In this document: positions 1-10,942 of the stretch, one piece after another
Layout: every line of letters begins with the position of its first letter
How positions within the stretch are numbered: position 1 is the first letter of the stretch
NCBI GenBank assembly: GCA_013115135.1
Contig: JABANP010000321.1
Coordinates: 1-59,027 of the forward strand
Length of the DNA stretch: 59,027 nt
Direction of reading: 5' to 3'
Source of the DNA: Perkinsus olseni
Lineage: Eukaryota > Perkinsozoa > Perkinsida > Perkinsidae
Program-made: the position numbers and the translations under genes
The notes under the pieces: model-generated
Told to the model about the DNA's origin: nothing
Databases searched by the model: none
The model's input: the letters and a program-made list of their open reading frames with translations, nothing else

Positions 1-472
1 CAGTGTGGCTGACACAATGAAAATTTTCATCTTTCTGTTCGAAATTTTCAAAAATTTTCAAACATATAACACAATCTATTTTTCTGTTCAAATGAGAAAA
101 GCGCGCGCCCGAAGAAAAAAATTTGGAAAATTGGCTATTTTGGAGCGAATTCGACGTTTTTTCTGGGCTTTTTTCTACCATCAGGTTGCAGCCCAGCCGG
201 TTGATGCATGGGAAAGCCCACTGCCCTGTCATTATCCTCGATATGATGAATTCTCTCAGTAATATTCTGTTCGCGCTTCAGTGGTGTCAGAAATGTTCCG
301 GAAGTGCGACAGATCATGCGCTTGACCTTCAAGATTTGAGTTCCGAGGGCTCGATGGGCTGAAGTTCCATCTCGGGGCGAACTCTTGCGCATTTCGTTCG
401 TGCGGTGCGATTCGTGCCATACACAGCATGCTTGGCAGCCACTACTCTCCTCAGCAAAGTTCATTTCCATAA
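1..472. other. Upstream non-coding stretch before the first hAT-like gene
   Basis: The first 150 bases are rich in A/T runs with repeated AAATTTTC blocks. No open frame here looks like a protein I recognise. It probably contains the promoter and 5' leader of the gene that starts at 473. The first bases, CAGTGTGGC, resemble the start of a hAT terminal repeat, but I found no matching inverted copy further right. Confidence 0.3.
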
Positions 473-3400
473 ATGGGTCGCAAGTCCACAAGCGGCTTTC
501 CGGTGTGGAATTATGTTAAGAGAACCCCAGGAATGTGTTACTGTGAGATTGAAGATTGTGGTCATCATCAGCAGAAGCCGCATGCGACACAGTGGGAGGC
601 TCACATCCGTCAAGAACATCCCGAAGTCTACCGCTCCCATCTGGGTCGTGCATCTGTTCGCCGAAGCTCAACCGAGAACAAAGAGAACACTGCCAACTTG
701 AATCTTAATCACAGACTTCGATCACCAGCGGCAAAAAAGCCGAAGACTGCGGTTCAAGTATCAGAATCCCCTTCGAGCTGTGTCATCGAGGTTCTGTCGA
801 GTTCTGTCTCTGCTGGTCACGGTACCCTTGAGTCTAAGCCGGCTAACTCGATTGCAGGGAACGATCCACAGCTTGTATCTGGGCAACGTGATTGTAGTCA
901 GGGCGCTCAGCTTCGCGTTAGCCCTCTTGCCAAGCGCCCCCATGGTGGGCACTCTGATGAGCCACCCAGCAAGCAAGCTCGGGGAAGCTTCTTTGTACCC
1001 TCAGCGAACATCCGCACATCGCGGTATTTTCTGCACAGAGTAGCCGAGTACGGGCTCTCTCGAGGGTGGGACGTGGCGGATGTTCTGTCTGACGACCAAT
1101 TCCATACGGTGCTGAGGAGCCTGCGCCCGGGTGTTTGGCGTCCGACACGTGCTGAGGCTCTTGAGCTCATCGACGAAGTGAAGGGCGAATTACTCGTGCG
1201 AACTCGAAGTGCTCTCAAAGATCTACACTTCGCATCTCTATCGCTACACGTGTGGTCTGACAATGGGGGCACGATGGTCGTCATATGTGGTCACCAGTTG
1301 CTGGGCAAGACAGTCTGCTTTCCGTGGCGAGGGAAGTACTTGGACCAAGGCGAGACCGTTGCCAAATTCTTTGAAGAAACATGCCTACCTGAGATCTTGG
1401 AAGGTAGTAGAGGCTCTATTGACCCAGTTTCCACAGCTACTCCGAGATTGGCAGTCCACCCTATTGAGTCAAAAACGTGGTCTAAACGGCGTAGTAATGC
1501 ATCATCAATGATCATACATCGCAATTTACTCAGGTTCGATTACTATCACTGGTATCGTAGCTGAAGATCGCAGAATCGCCAAGAACGCTCAAAGGCAGAT
1601 CGCTAACATCATAGCTCGGAGTCGTGAAGATACCCCAGATTCGAAGAAGCTGACAGGACACGAAACCGGTTGCATTCAAATTGGGTGCTTCTGCTTTGGC
1701 ATCAATGCCCTCCTTGTATCGCTGTTGCGGAACGACGGCTACACCGATGACGGCGCGTTGTTCTCTAGGGCTACGTATGTCTACGAGCAAGTCAGCTCAA
1801 ATATGAAGTTCTTAGAAACGTTAGATATCCCTCCACTGTCTATACGTGTAAAGCAACTGAACTTCCAAGATATTCCTGTGAACCAGCCCTACTTGGCCAT
1901 AGAGTGCTTCAAGCACCTGAAGCAGCACTGGACAGCCGTTCAGCGGCTCCTGAACGACGTGAAGCTTGATTACATCTCCCGGTAAGGCGGAGATTTCTTG
2001 AGCTGGCGATTCTAGTCCAAAATACCGGTTGCAAACTAAGTTTGATGTTCAATGCTATAGTGCTAATAAGTCCGAATGTTGTATTGGGATGAACTCGATC
2101 TTCGTTAGTCGTAATTTTGAATCACTGATTCGCCTGTCTTTTTTAGTCTCAACGCCTCTGGGGAAGGAGAGCTTAACGAGTTGTATCGAATGCTCGACGG
2201 CACGCTTGCCCGTGCGAGGGTGGATGTTGCTATTGAGATGTTGTCTCCTGCGGCTGAGCTAATCCAGTCAATGAGCTCGACGGAACCAGATTCCTCCGGC
2301 CCTATGTGCCTCATGGAGGCTGTTCGGAGTACAGGAGACGTTCTCGAGAAACTGTTCATAGCGGCCAAGGAATTCGGTGCAAGCAAGAATACTTTGAGGG
2401 AGATGAAGAAAAGGTTCTAAGGGATGTTCATTTTTAAGCTCATTGGCCTACCGTTCCTGCACTCTTGCAATTTCGCTGCCGACGCTGGTGTCCGCAACAT
2501 CTCACACCTTTGGATCACTTTGGATCCTCGTGGTTTCAGAGCTGATTACATGTTGGGAAGCCATCGTTTGTGCGGATATTTCGTGCCAAGCGAGTGGTCC
2601 TCGAATGCAGACTGGCAAACTAAGCAGATTTTCGATACCACGCGGCTCGTAAAAGAAGACGGGGAGAAACTGGGTCTGAAAGCCTCGGGTTTCAACGAAG
2701 TGGTCAGTTACTTCAGGGCCACAGGTAGTGAGGATCAGTATAACCCTGGTCTTTCAATTTGGAATTCTTCAGCGATGGTCTCGTCCTTTGCAGGCAAGCA
2801 CGGTGTACTCCCTAGAACAGAAACGAATTCGGCAGCTTACTGGGATAACTTCAAGGGAGATTCCAAGCTAGCAAGCTATCTTCATTCGACAGCAGTAATT
2901 GGGTGCAGCATTGTCGATGGTGATCGATGGTTGGGAAGAAGCAAGGACAAATGGGAGTAAATTACTTTTGGATACGCTGGTCGCTGATCTCATTTCAGCG
3001 CTGGCTGCCGTGACGATTCGGCGGTATGCACTGCGATGGTTATGTGGAGGCAATGTGATCGGATGTCTGCTTGCGTAGGAAAATCGCCTCACTCACTTTG
3101 TGATGCACCCTTTAGGTGAGAAGCGGGGAGCAAGGCGCGGCAGTTATAAGAGAAGAATTTGGGGAATGGACCTCTTCCTCGAAATGTCTACATCGCGTCG
3201 GTGAGACTGGTGCCGGCGACGTTGAATCTCAAGAGCTAGAAGTCGAGGAAGTCCCGACCATCCTCGATCCCAGCGATGATGAAGAGGAGGGGTGCGAAGA
3301 AACTGTGGAAGAGGGGTCAGACTCCTCCATTGAGAAGCGAAGGGCGTGGGCGAAGAGCCTCACTCACGGATTCTTCCAGATCTTTGAAGAGGTAGAATGC

Positions 3401-3652
3401 AGCCATGTGGTCAGTGGTAAATCTTATTCTGGGTATCTCATGGTTAATGCGAGAAAGAAGAGCCACGGGACGGAGTATCACATTCTATATGATGCTGACC
3501 CATCTAAGAAAGGTTCGAAGCAACAACTCAGCCACAGCATGAGCATCGGAACCCTCAAGTCATCGATTCGCTCCGGCCATCTCATCATCCCTGTCCTCGA
3601 GACCTACGTGAATGAAGGGCACCACAGACCTGAGTCTCCTGGTTCAGAGTGA
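473..3652 (+). CDS. hAT-like transposase-derived gene, copy 1 (spliced, probably catalytically dead)
   Basis: The protein opens with a BED-type zinc finger (residues about 22-52, CEIEDCGHH...H...H). A basic linker and a hAT N-terminal region follow (YFLHRVAEYG ... SLHVWSDNGG ... FFEETCLPEIL). Exon 1 is 473-1403. An intron 1404-1533 (gtagta...cag) leads in phase into exon 2 (1534-1981), and a second intron 1982-2146 (gtaagg...tttttag) into exon 3. Further exons include LWITLDPRGF near 2510 (the LDPR motif typical of hAT proteins) and an intron 2957-3115. The last frame ends at 3652 with an acidic tail. Where the second gene at 4169 has the canonical TDNAAN block, this one reads VAEDRRIAKNA, so a catalytic acidic residue is probably altered. 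That suggests a domesticated or decayed transposase. Exon joins after 2410 are my guess; the family call is firmer than the model. Confidence 0.6.
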
Positions 3653-4168
3653 AGTGACCTGCTCATCGAAATTATGCATGATATGCTATGGTATATGCTT
3701 TCTTGATGATTATCGATCCGGCGGTAATTCTTGTACTACGTTGCAATACTCGGAACTTGCAGAACTACTTGCTTACATGCCTAATTTGTCTGGCAAGTCC
3801 AGACCAGGATAACTGTTTCCGCTAAAACAAGCGGGTTTTGTTTCCCATAGGCGGGCGGCCAAGTCGAAAGCATAACTGCTTATAGCCTACGCAACCTCAG
3901 CGCACGAGCGTTACTTCATAGAGCATTATTTAAAATCAGTTCTACGAAGCTCGAAGTTAGCGGATCACGAGAGTCTCAACGTCGAGAATTGAACCTCCAA
4001 CCTTCGGATTACCAGGCACTTGGCCTAACCACTCGCCCACTGGCCCGTTATATATACTGATACCCTCAGTTTGCCGACCGTCAAAGTCAGCGTTGACTTC
4101 TTCAGAAATACCAGTTGAGGCTCAACTGTTGAGCGAGCCAGCCTGCGTGTGCACAGGTGCTTTGACAC
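3653..4168. other. Spacer between the two hAT-like genes
   Basis: About 500 bp without a convincing gene. It holds the tRNA-like sequence described separately and an AT-rich stretch around 4047-4060 that could belong to the promoter of the downstream gene. Confidence 0.4.
3981..4047 (-). tRNA. Decayed tRNA-like sequence (possible tRNA-Thr GGT relic or SINE head)
   Basis: Read on the minus strand it has an A-box-like D arm (GGGCGAGTGGTTAGGCC), an anticodon-loop-like CTGGTAA and a B-box-like GGTTCAATTC at normal spacing. The D stem pairs, but the acceptor stem (starting GGGCCAG) has no complementary 3' strand and the anticodon stem pairs poorly. I read it as a pseudo-tRNA or the tRNA-derived head of a SINE rather than a working tRNA gene. 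Confidence 0.35.
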
Positions 4169-5830
4169 TTGTTCAATATGGAACGCTCTCAACCCTCCCT
4201 CCCCAAAAAAAGGAAACTAGGAAACGAACAAGAAGGGGAGGACCAGTTCTACGAAAGGCTGGTAAGCTGTTCTTGCGCCCTAGGGTGGTCTGCGCGGTCA
4301 ATTACGAACGATTGCTTCATATGGGCGCTACAAGCGATTTGCCCGGACTATGGGAAGCCTGGAGGCGTCAAAGAACTGAAACGATGGCAAGTTAATGGCA
4401 TAAAGGAAACTATTTACGAGAGGGAATTTGCGGAAGTGCTCTTGGACATTGAAGCAAGAGCTCTACAAACTGGTTTAAATGGCGTGGCTCTGATGATGGA
4501 TTACTGGGTTCCTCCAAATAAGTCAAGTCAGATGGTTGCGGCTTGTATCGTGTATGGCTCAAGAGTTGTGCCCTTCAAGGGCCGCGAGCTCGAGGTTGGA
4601 GAAAAAGAAACATCTGATTGCATAAAGAGCTTTCTAGAGAACGAGTGCATTCGCCCTCTGCAAGAAAGTAAGACACTCATCGGGGTTTCGCGCGTAACTC
4701 CCCAAAATCAACGCGAGGCAACTATCAACGCTCACCGTTGTCTTCTGTTTCAGAAGGACTCATCGTGACAGCAGTTTTGACTGACAATGCTGCGAATGTC
4801 AGCAAAGCGCGGGACCTAGTGGCGTCGGATCTGTCTCGTCAACCGGCGCCTGGTGGTGGCACTATATGCCTGAGTGTAGGATGTCTAAGTCACCAGAACG
4901 CTTTGGTGGCCAAATATCTCATGAACGAGGAGAACCCGGATCTAAGTCCCGACGAGTCAGACTCTCAAAATACTCCAGCAGGGCAGTTCGGAGATACCAC
5001 TTCGTTGTGCTCAACCACAGCGAAATTCTTGAAGCAGTCCTTCATCAATCGATTGTATATATCCATGAAAGGAACACTCGTGCCAACAATAGGAACCACA
5101 CGTTGGTTATCAGCTGTAAAATGTCTCCGAAAGCTTCTCGATAATTGGCATGTGATAAGCAACCTTCTCGAAGTCCTGAGAGAGGAAAAGATAAATGAGT
5201 AAGCAACGAAAACAACCACAGTTCCTAGGTGAGACGAAGAGATCGGCGAATTAGGTTGAATGATAAGCTGACTAAGAAGCTAGAGAAGATGGAGGATCTC
5301 TGGACGCAGGATAATCGGAACAAGGCGGAGAGGACCTACCAGATCATGTTGCCCCTAGCAGAAATGAACGACTTTCTCCAAGCCGATGACTGCACATTAT
5401 TTGAAGCTATCAAGCGTATCGACGAGGTGTACACGGCAATGGCGACTGACGACAGGCTGTCAAGGGAGTCACAGGAGCTTGTTCGTGCGAGGTAGCCACA
5501 CACAGGAGGCGACCTGAACAAAGTTGAAATCAGGCTCGATAAGAGGAGTATAAAGAAGTACAGATGGATCCTACACTTTGAGCCGCTCCGCTACGAATCT
5601 GTTGCAAAGTCTAGCGAGCGTGAGAAGACCCTCAAGGCCATCAGCAAAGGCATGAAGGAGTTGTCACTAATCCGCACTAATCCCGCCAGGACTGCAGAGA
5701 ATATATACCGGTCGCCAGCGTGGAAATCAAACCTACAAGTATCGGCGAATCGATCGCTGAAGCGGAGTGTCACTCCGGGAGTGACGATTTCTCCGCTATC
5801 AGGACCAAGGTCACAGTGTGGTGCATGACT
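4169..5830 (+). CDS. hAT-like transposase gene, copy 2
   Basis: A second hAT-family gene in the same orientation. The central catalytic part is clear: ALMMDYWVPPNKSS (first Asp region), then VLTDNAANVSKARDLVA near 4770-4830 with the canonical DNAAN, then a conserved C..H (LSVGCLSHQNALV), then GTTRWLSAVKCLRKLLDNW near 5095-5140, the usual hAT RW motif. A frame change near 4690-4750 is bounded by a gtaac...ttcag intron-like interval. Another intron-like break lies at about 5199-5228 and a further one at 5495-5525. The frame degrades after about 5830 (stops near 5826 and 5985), so the C-terminal dimerisation domain is not clearly seen. No terminal inverted repeats were found around either hAT gene. 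Possibly a decayed element, possibly a spliced host gene. Confidence 0.6.
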
Positions 5831-6218
5831 AACTCGCCGATACACTCCGCCAGCTGCGCTCCGCGCCAACGCGTTTATCGTTTTGTTCAGTGCTTCTTCA
5901 TCGAACAGTGACGCTACGGAGTCGAGTGCCTTGAACAAAAGACGGGAGTCAGTTTTCATTGCGTGGGAAAGCCCCCAGAGAAGTAGATGAAATGCAGTAT
6001 AGCCGATCATGCTGGAGTCGACGAAATGAACTGACCGGCGAGCAAGAGAGTTTAGCATAACGTTCAAGACTGAGGAAGCGCTGAAAGCATTGAAGGCGCT
6101 GGAATCCATAGCTACTCATCCATGGTCTAATGAGCATGCACTCGCGATGGGCGAGGAATTACGACTAAAGAAGAAATGGTAGGCATGATTGAGCGTGACA
6201 GGAGACTTTGTCGCTCAT
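5831..6218. other. Possible decayed C-terminal end of hAT copy 2
   Basis: The plus frame has scattered stops. A long minus-strand frame (6109-5591) overlaps the transposase antisense and has no recognisable domain, so I treat it as a shadow. Nothing else is visible. Confidence 0.3.
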
Positions 6219-6219
6219 T

Positions 6220-7500
6220 TAAGTGGCAGCCCGACACTTACCCGTCACCCGGCCATCCGCACCAGTATTAACGTTCGCCACATTACTGGAGATTGGAAGA
6301 TCAGTTAGGAGAGTTATGAGAGTTCCCGCAAGGCCTGGGTATACAAAGCTCCTCGATTGAGCGGGAAGATGACATTCCCGCCTTGAGAATACTTTTGAGC
6401 TCATCCGTACTCGATTCTCTGGACATAAGGGTTCTTGCCGTGCCTAATAATCCCCTGGAGCGGAGGTCGTCGAGATTAGAGGGATCTCCGGCGGCAACAA
6501 TCAGTTTCCGGAGCTCTTGCCTGAGTCGAGCCAATGATTCCCGCAGAAGAAGCTCCATGGTGTTTGAAGCGCCTGGTTAACGCGTACATGGCGAGGTCGC
6601 CACCTGCGGCCACTCGAGACTTAGCTTCGGAGTCTTCAGAATCCAAGCTCAACCAACGAGGGTCCAGGCGCTGATTGTTTATGAACGATGAAGACAGAAT
6701 ATCCCCGACTGAGAACAACGCCATGCTAAGCGGATAGATTGCGCTAGGTCCCCACGTGCTTGTTCATTGTAGTCCTGAAGATTCCTAGATTCCTTGTATG
6801 CTTTTGCCAGGAGGAGTAAATCATCCATCGCTGGAAAAAGTGAGCTGCCCGCTCAGCATATGGTTGACAGATAGAAACTAGACCTTCGGTTTTGCCGTTA
6901 TCCTCGATCCCGATATTTATATCATCGAAATTGTTGTCGGCCCCAGTGACAGGCGACAACTCCGCGAGGGCAACCCGTGAACAATCCAGTCCGTGCGTTC
7001 GTGAGATTTCTCGGCACCGCTGCATACATCGCATGAAACGGGCTACCTTGCATCCCCTTGACGATCGATTACATCTCTGAGAACCTTCTCTATCGAGACC
7101 GCCGAGAGCATATGGGGAGGGGTATATAATCCGCTTGGGGCGCGCTCACTGGAGGGCATCCGACCAAAGACCGGGTGCTCAAAACAGGCACCGTGCTTCA
7201 GGTACGGCGGTGTGCGTACGTCGTATAAGATGTTGACCTGAGAAGGGTCTAAAACGACAAGGCATTAGAGTCGAGCTGCATTTGCGCTCTGAGCGATACC
7301 TTCCGCGATCTGAGGCAAATCTAGCGTCCCATTCTACCAAATTCTGCACTGCGACAAATCGAATGAAAATTGAGACTCACCTGGTTCTCTGGTTCTCCGA
7401 AGCGTACACCGCCAGCTTGCACGATGAAAACACCTACTGTTAAGAGCTCTCCCAAATCACTGTGCCTTGCGACAGGCATATTAGACGTGACAAACGAAAG
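6220..7500 (-). CDS. Unrecognised multi-exon protein gene
   Basis: Several minus-strand stretches look coding and are joined by good splice signals. From 5' to 3' they are: SDLGELLTVGVFIVQAGG (about 7480-7380), ending CAG|gtgagt at about 7380; ILYDVRTPPYLKHGACFE and GLYTPPHMLSAVSIE (about 7250-7090); FDDINIGIEDNGKTE (about 6930-6890); YAERAAHFFQRWMIYSSW (about 6860-6800); VGDILSSSFINNQRLDPRW (about 6710-6650); LARLRQELRKLIVAAGD (about 6540-6480). A frame change near 6575-6555 is either a short intron or a lesion. I do not recognise the family. It could be the 3' part of a gene whose 5' part lies beyond the YR retrotransposon at 16.6 kb. Confidence 0.45.
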
Positions 7501-7559
7501 GATGCTAAAAACGCTGAATCAAATAACTCGCATGAAAGTAGGTCATCGAAATAATTGAT

Positions 7560-8189
7560 CCGAGCCCAAGAAATAAGAACTGATGTAGCAGGTTTTGAAG
7601 AAACACGTGACGGAAATCGAGGTTGTGCAATTGTTCCGCCTATGTGGAGTGAGAATATGCCTCATATGGAGCAGTTTTGCATCTTATTAGAATCGACCTA
7701 AGATGCTCGAGGTCTACTATGGTTGCCTAGCGCCCTCACTATAACTTTAGCGCGGATCTCTGCTTAAGGAAGGAGTAGAATTTGCCGGACGCCTACTATC
7801 GAAAGAACTCGATCTTCAGTGTAGATTCATCTTCGTGCGAGTAGGACAAGCGGTCAGATTTATTGCTGGAAGCACAAAAGCTCCAAAGTTTTCGATTTCA
7901 GCAGAAATGTTGATACAGCACAATGATCACGAATGGTTGCGAGCTGCGTGACGCCTGAACTTCGTGATGGAACTTCCATCATGGAAGAAGGCATGTCACA
8001 TGATGCGAAAGATTAAGCTGAAGCCTTCAGCCTGAAGGGCAAACTACCCTAAAAGGACAGATCTTTTCAATTGAAACGTTAACCTCCATCAGTTTGAAAT
8101 GCCTCGATGCTTATCTCCCAATTGATATCTCGATGCGGATGGTGGGGAGATAACTTGAGAAGGTCCCTCTCTACCACTGGCATGCAATA
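7560..8189. other. Gene-free stretch left of the YR retrotransposon
   Basis: No open frame or RNA gene that I can support. It runs directly into repeat A1 of the YR element. If the minus-strand genes on either side are one gene, this would be intronic. Confidence 0.4.
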
Positions 8190-8410
8190 ATGGAAGTGAT
8201 AACAACTGTTATCGACGGGAGTGAAATATCCAAGCAAGAGGTCGTACTCGTGCGAACTGTCGTAGTGAGGCATCCTACTCGCACTGGCAAGGATAAACTT
8301 ATCTCGCTCGCCAGATACGCACAGGCGTTTCAAGTCCACTGACCGGCGGCGAGATACCCGTTCATTATATATCGCCATAGCCTGCCGTTCGAGCCGACTT
8401 TCGGGCTCAA
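8190..8410 (+). repeat. Split direct repeat A1 of the YR element
   Basis: 221 bp, matching 15408-15628 with one visible mismatch (GGATAAACTT here, GGATAACCTT there). It marks the left end of the retrotransposon. Minus-strand open frames inside both copies are by-products of the repeat, not genes. Confidence 0.9.
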
Positions 8411-8644
8411 ATACTTCCTTTTGTTCACATGTCCAGCAGAACGTCAGCGATCATCGCACCCTGATGTCACATCGGTTTCAATTACGACGGAATTGGTATG
8501 TGCTCTGCAACTGGGTGCCTGGCTTTGATGACCCTGGTACGGATCACAAGCTCGTGCGAATTGCCTTGCTATGGTGCTCGCGAAGGATCGAGACTATGCT
8601 CGCCGTTTTCTCAAGCGGATTATGCCTGTCGCGGATGAAGGTTC

Positions 8645-8956
8645 AAGACTACCCAGCTCACTGCTCCTAGCGGTGTTGGCCGGCTTTTGAGCTGCCATGA
8701 AGCTAGGTGCTGATGAGGCGTTGAGACTACCCAGCTCACTGCTTCTAGCGGAGTTGGCCGGCTTTTGAGCTGCCATGAAGCTAGTGGCTGATGAGGCGTT
8801 GAGACTTACCATCTCACTGCTCCTAGCGGTGTTGGCCGGCTTTTGAGCTGCCATGAAGCTAGGTGCTGATGAGGCGTTGAGACTTGCCATCTCACTGCTC
8901 CTAGCGAAGTTGGTCGGCTTTTGGGCTGCCATGAAGCTAGTTGCGGATGAGGACCA
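8645..8956 (+). repeat. Four tandem copies of a 78-bp unit in the 5' region of the YR element
   Basis: Units begin at 8645, 8723, 8801 and 8879, each with GAGACT...CATCTCACTGCTCC-like sequence and GGCTTTTGAGCTGCCATGAA. The period is a multiple of three, so on the minus strand it reads as a 26-residue repeat (MAAQKPANTARSSE...). It lies between A1 and gag, in what should be the 5' untranslated leader. Promoter or enhancer repeats are one possibility; I have no direct evidence for a role. Confidence 0.85.
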
Positions 8957-9327
8957 CTCATTGAGAAGAAGGTATTATTAGGCGATGAGTTTCGAGTACA
9001 GTGGGGTTAACGCAGCTGGTCACTGACCAGCGGTCAGTTTGGAACTATGCTGGTCACGGCAACTTACTCGGCAGCAAGGTCAACCTCATGCCTGGAAATG
9101 TTTAATTTTTTATTTTCGAAGAGGGAAGGCTTGAGTTATGTGCGTAGCACTGATATGTGCGTGCCTGGGGATATCGTACGGCCTGAACGGCTCATGGAGC
9201 CGTCGCACACACCTGAACCTGCCATCTATATTAAGTTTCTATATAGCAGCGTGTTTAGTTACTCAGTCAATGATGCGTTGGTATCTCAGTTTCCGTGTTA
9301 TTGCATCTAGTGCAACGATCCGTGGAT

Positions 9328-10368
9328 ATGGCTGCGATTAATGTTCTCATCGATGAGATAGCCGCGCAAAGCGAAGCCGAGCAAGTTCTCGTCGACGCGG
9401 TCAAGATTGCTCTAACTCAATACGGCATTACTACGGGTATTATGTTGGCGGCAACCAACAAAGAAACCATCGACCAAGTGGCGGCAGCCTCCGCGGGCGC
9501 TACCGAGGGACCGGAGGATGTTACGGAGAGAAGAACGGCCACAGCAGCTACCCTGCTTTCCGCGTGCCAAAGCGAAGCAGAGAACCAAATGAAAATCATT
9601 AGAGAGAGAATCAGGAACGAGGAGAGAGAAGCACAGAAGCAACGCGCAGCCGTGGCCCTCGGGACATTGTGCAACGACCTGGCTGAGGCCAACCTGCGCA
9701 TGTCCATGAAACCCAATCTCCTGTGCCCCGAGCCAATTGTGAAAAAACTGGCAGACAACCCCGCGGGGTTCGTGAGTTTGGGCGACTTTGCCCATAGCAA
9801 AGGGTCTTACGAAGGCCGTGTGGAGACAGTAACCACCATCGACGGTTCAGTGGCCCAGTACAGAACTCAGGACAACCGCAAGGCACGCGTTGATACCGTG
9901 GGCAAGTGGATGCAGTGTTTCTGCCGGTATGCGGCCATGTTGCAGCTCGTCCCTGGCGGGAGAGCGGCCGTCGATCTAGGATGCTTAATGTCTTACGCAT
10001 GCCAAGTGGGCGCCCTATTCGATGAGAACTCAGTCGGCCACGTGCTCGAAGCGGAAGAGGCGTACCGCAGAGCCGGCTCGCTGGCGGTCATCAGTGGAAC
10101 GATAAGTATGAGCGACCTTTTTGGCAACGAAGCCTACGTGAGCACAGGATTGGAACTAGAGATTAATAAGAGTCTTAATAGGGCTCGAAGAAACGCCTAA
10201 GGAAAAGGTGGCTTTTCCGGCAAGGGTGGAGGAAAAGGAGGAAAAGCGGCTCGTACCGACGCCTCTCATGGTGTGCAGAACGGCAAGGGCGGCAGAAAAG
10301 GGAAAGGGAAAGGCAGACGCCCGAATGACAGAGCTCGGCCGTACGAGCAGGCACAGAGCGAGGCTTAA
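9328..10368 (+). pseudogene. gag: gag of the YR element, interrupted by one in-frame stop
   Basis: The first ATG of the frame is at 9328 (MAAINVLIDEI). The N-terminal two thirds is helical and Ala/Glu-rich with a coiled-coil-like stretch (IIRERIRNEEREAQKQ). A TAA at 10198-10200 stops the frame, but the same frame continues to 10368 and encodes a Gly/Lys-rich tail (GKGGFSGKGGGKGGK, later GGRKGKGKGRR). That tail is a plausible nucleic-acid-binding end in place of a CCHC knuckle. The stop is one base from CAA, so it is most simply a point nonsense mutation; readthrough is an alternative. The Gag assignment rests on position and composition, because YR-element Gags are poorly conserved. Confidence 0.7.
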
Positions 10369-10942
10369 GACGTTGGCTGTGCATCGTGGCCGCTAGCGTG
10401 CCGTTGATATGAGTCATATTATACGATCAAGCGTTCTTTCATAGAAGTCGTGTCGTGGCTCATAAAGTCACGTATGGTAGCTGCCTATACATAGATTAAC
10501 CAGTATAGATCGACCGCTGTGAACAACGATTAGGGTCATGGTCGGACCGATGGCTCTCCAATTCTCCGGAGATTTTTTTTTGAATACTCATTGATAAGTC
10601 ACGAATATAGATACATATGTACACACAATGTCGTTAGCGGTAGTAGCTGATATTGACATTCCTTGCCATTTTGCTCCTGTCGGTCTGCTGAGTTTCTTTC
10701 TGTCTTTCGTTTGCCTGTTGAGTTGCCCCAGTTGGTGGGGAAAGGAAGGAGGTGTTCCAATCCCGATGACGCTAGCTTACTGTGGAACACAACGCGAAAC
10801 AATCGCGAAATGCTACGTTCATTTGAACGACAACACGGGCATCACAGTATCTGATTGGCAAAGCTGAGTAGCGCAAAAAAAAGAGCTATAACCAGTAACG
10901 AGGTTAGTCTCTCAGTTGATCCTTAATAATAATCTGCATCTC

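Noticed and set aside
1..20. CAGTGTGGCTGACACAATG as a hAT terminal inverted repeat
   Set aside because: No inverted partner found within the first 8 kb. The similarity to CAGGG-type ends is too short to count.
5591..6109. 172-codon minus frame
   Set aside because: Antisense to the decaying 3' part of hAT copy 2, whose plus-frame residues look more protein-like. No domain.
8079..8378. 99-codon minus frame, repeated at 15339-15596 (MAIYNERVSRRRSVDL...)
   Set aside because: It lies inside split direct repeats A1 and A2 of the YR element, so the two copies are the repeat itself. No protein features.
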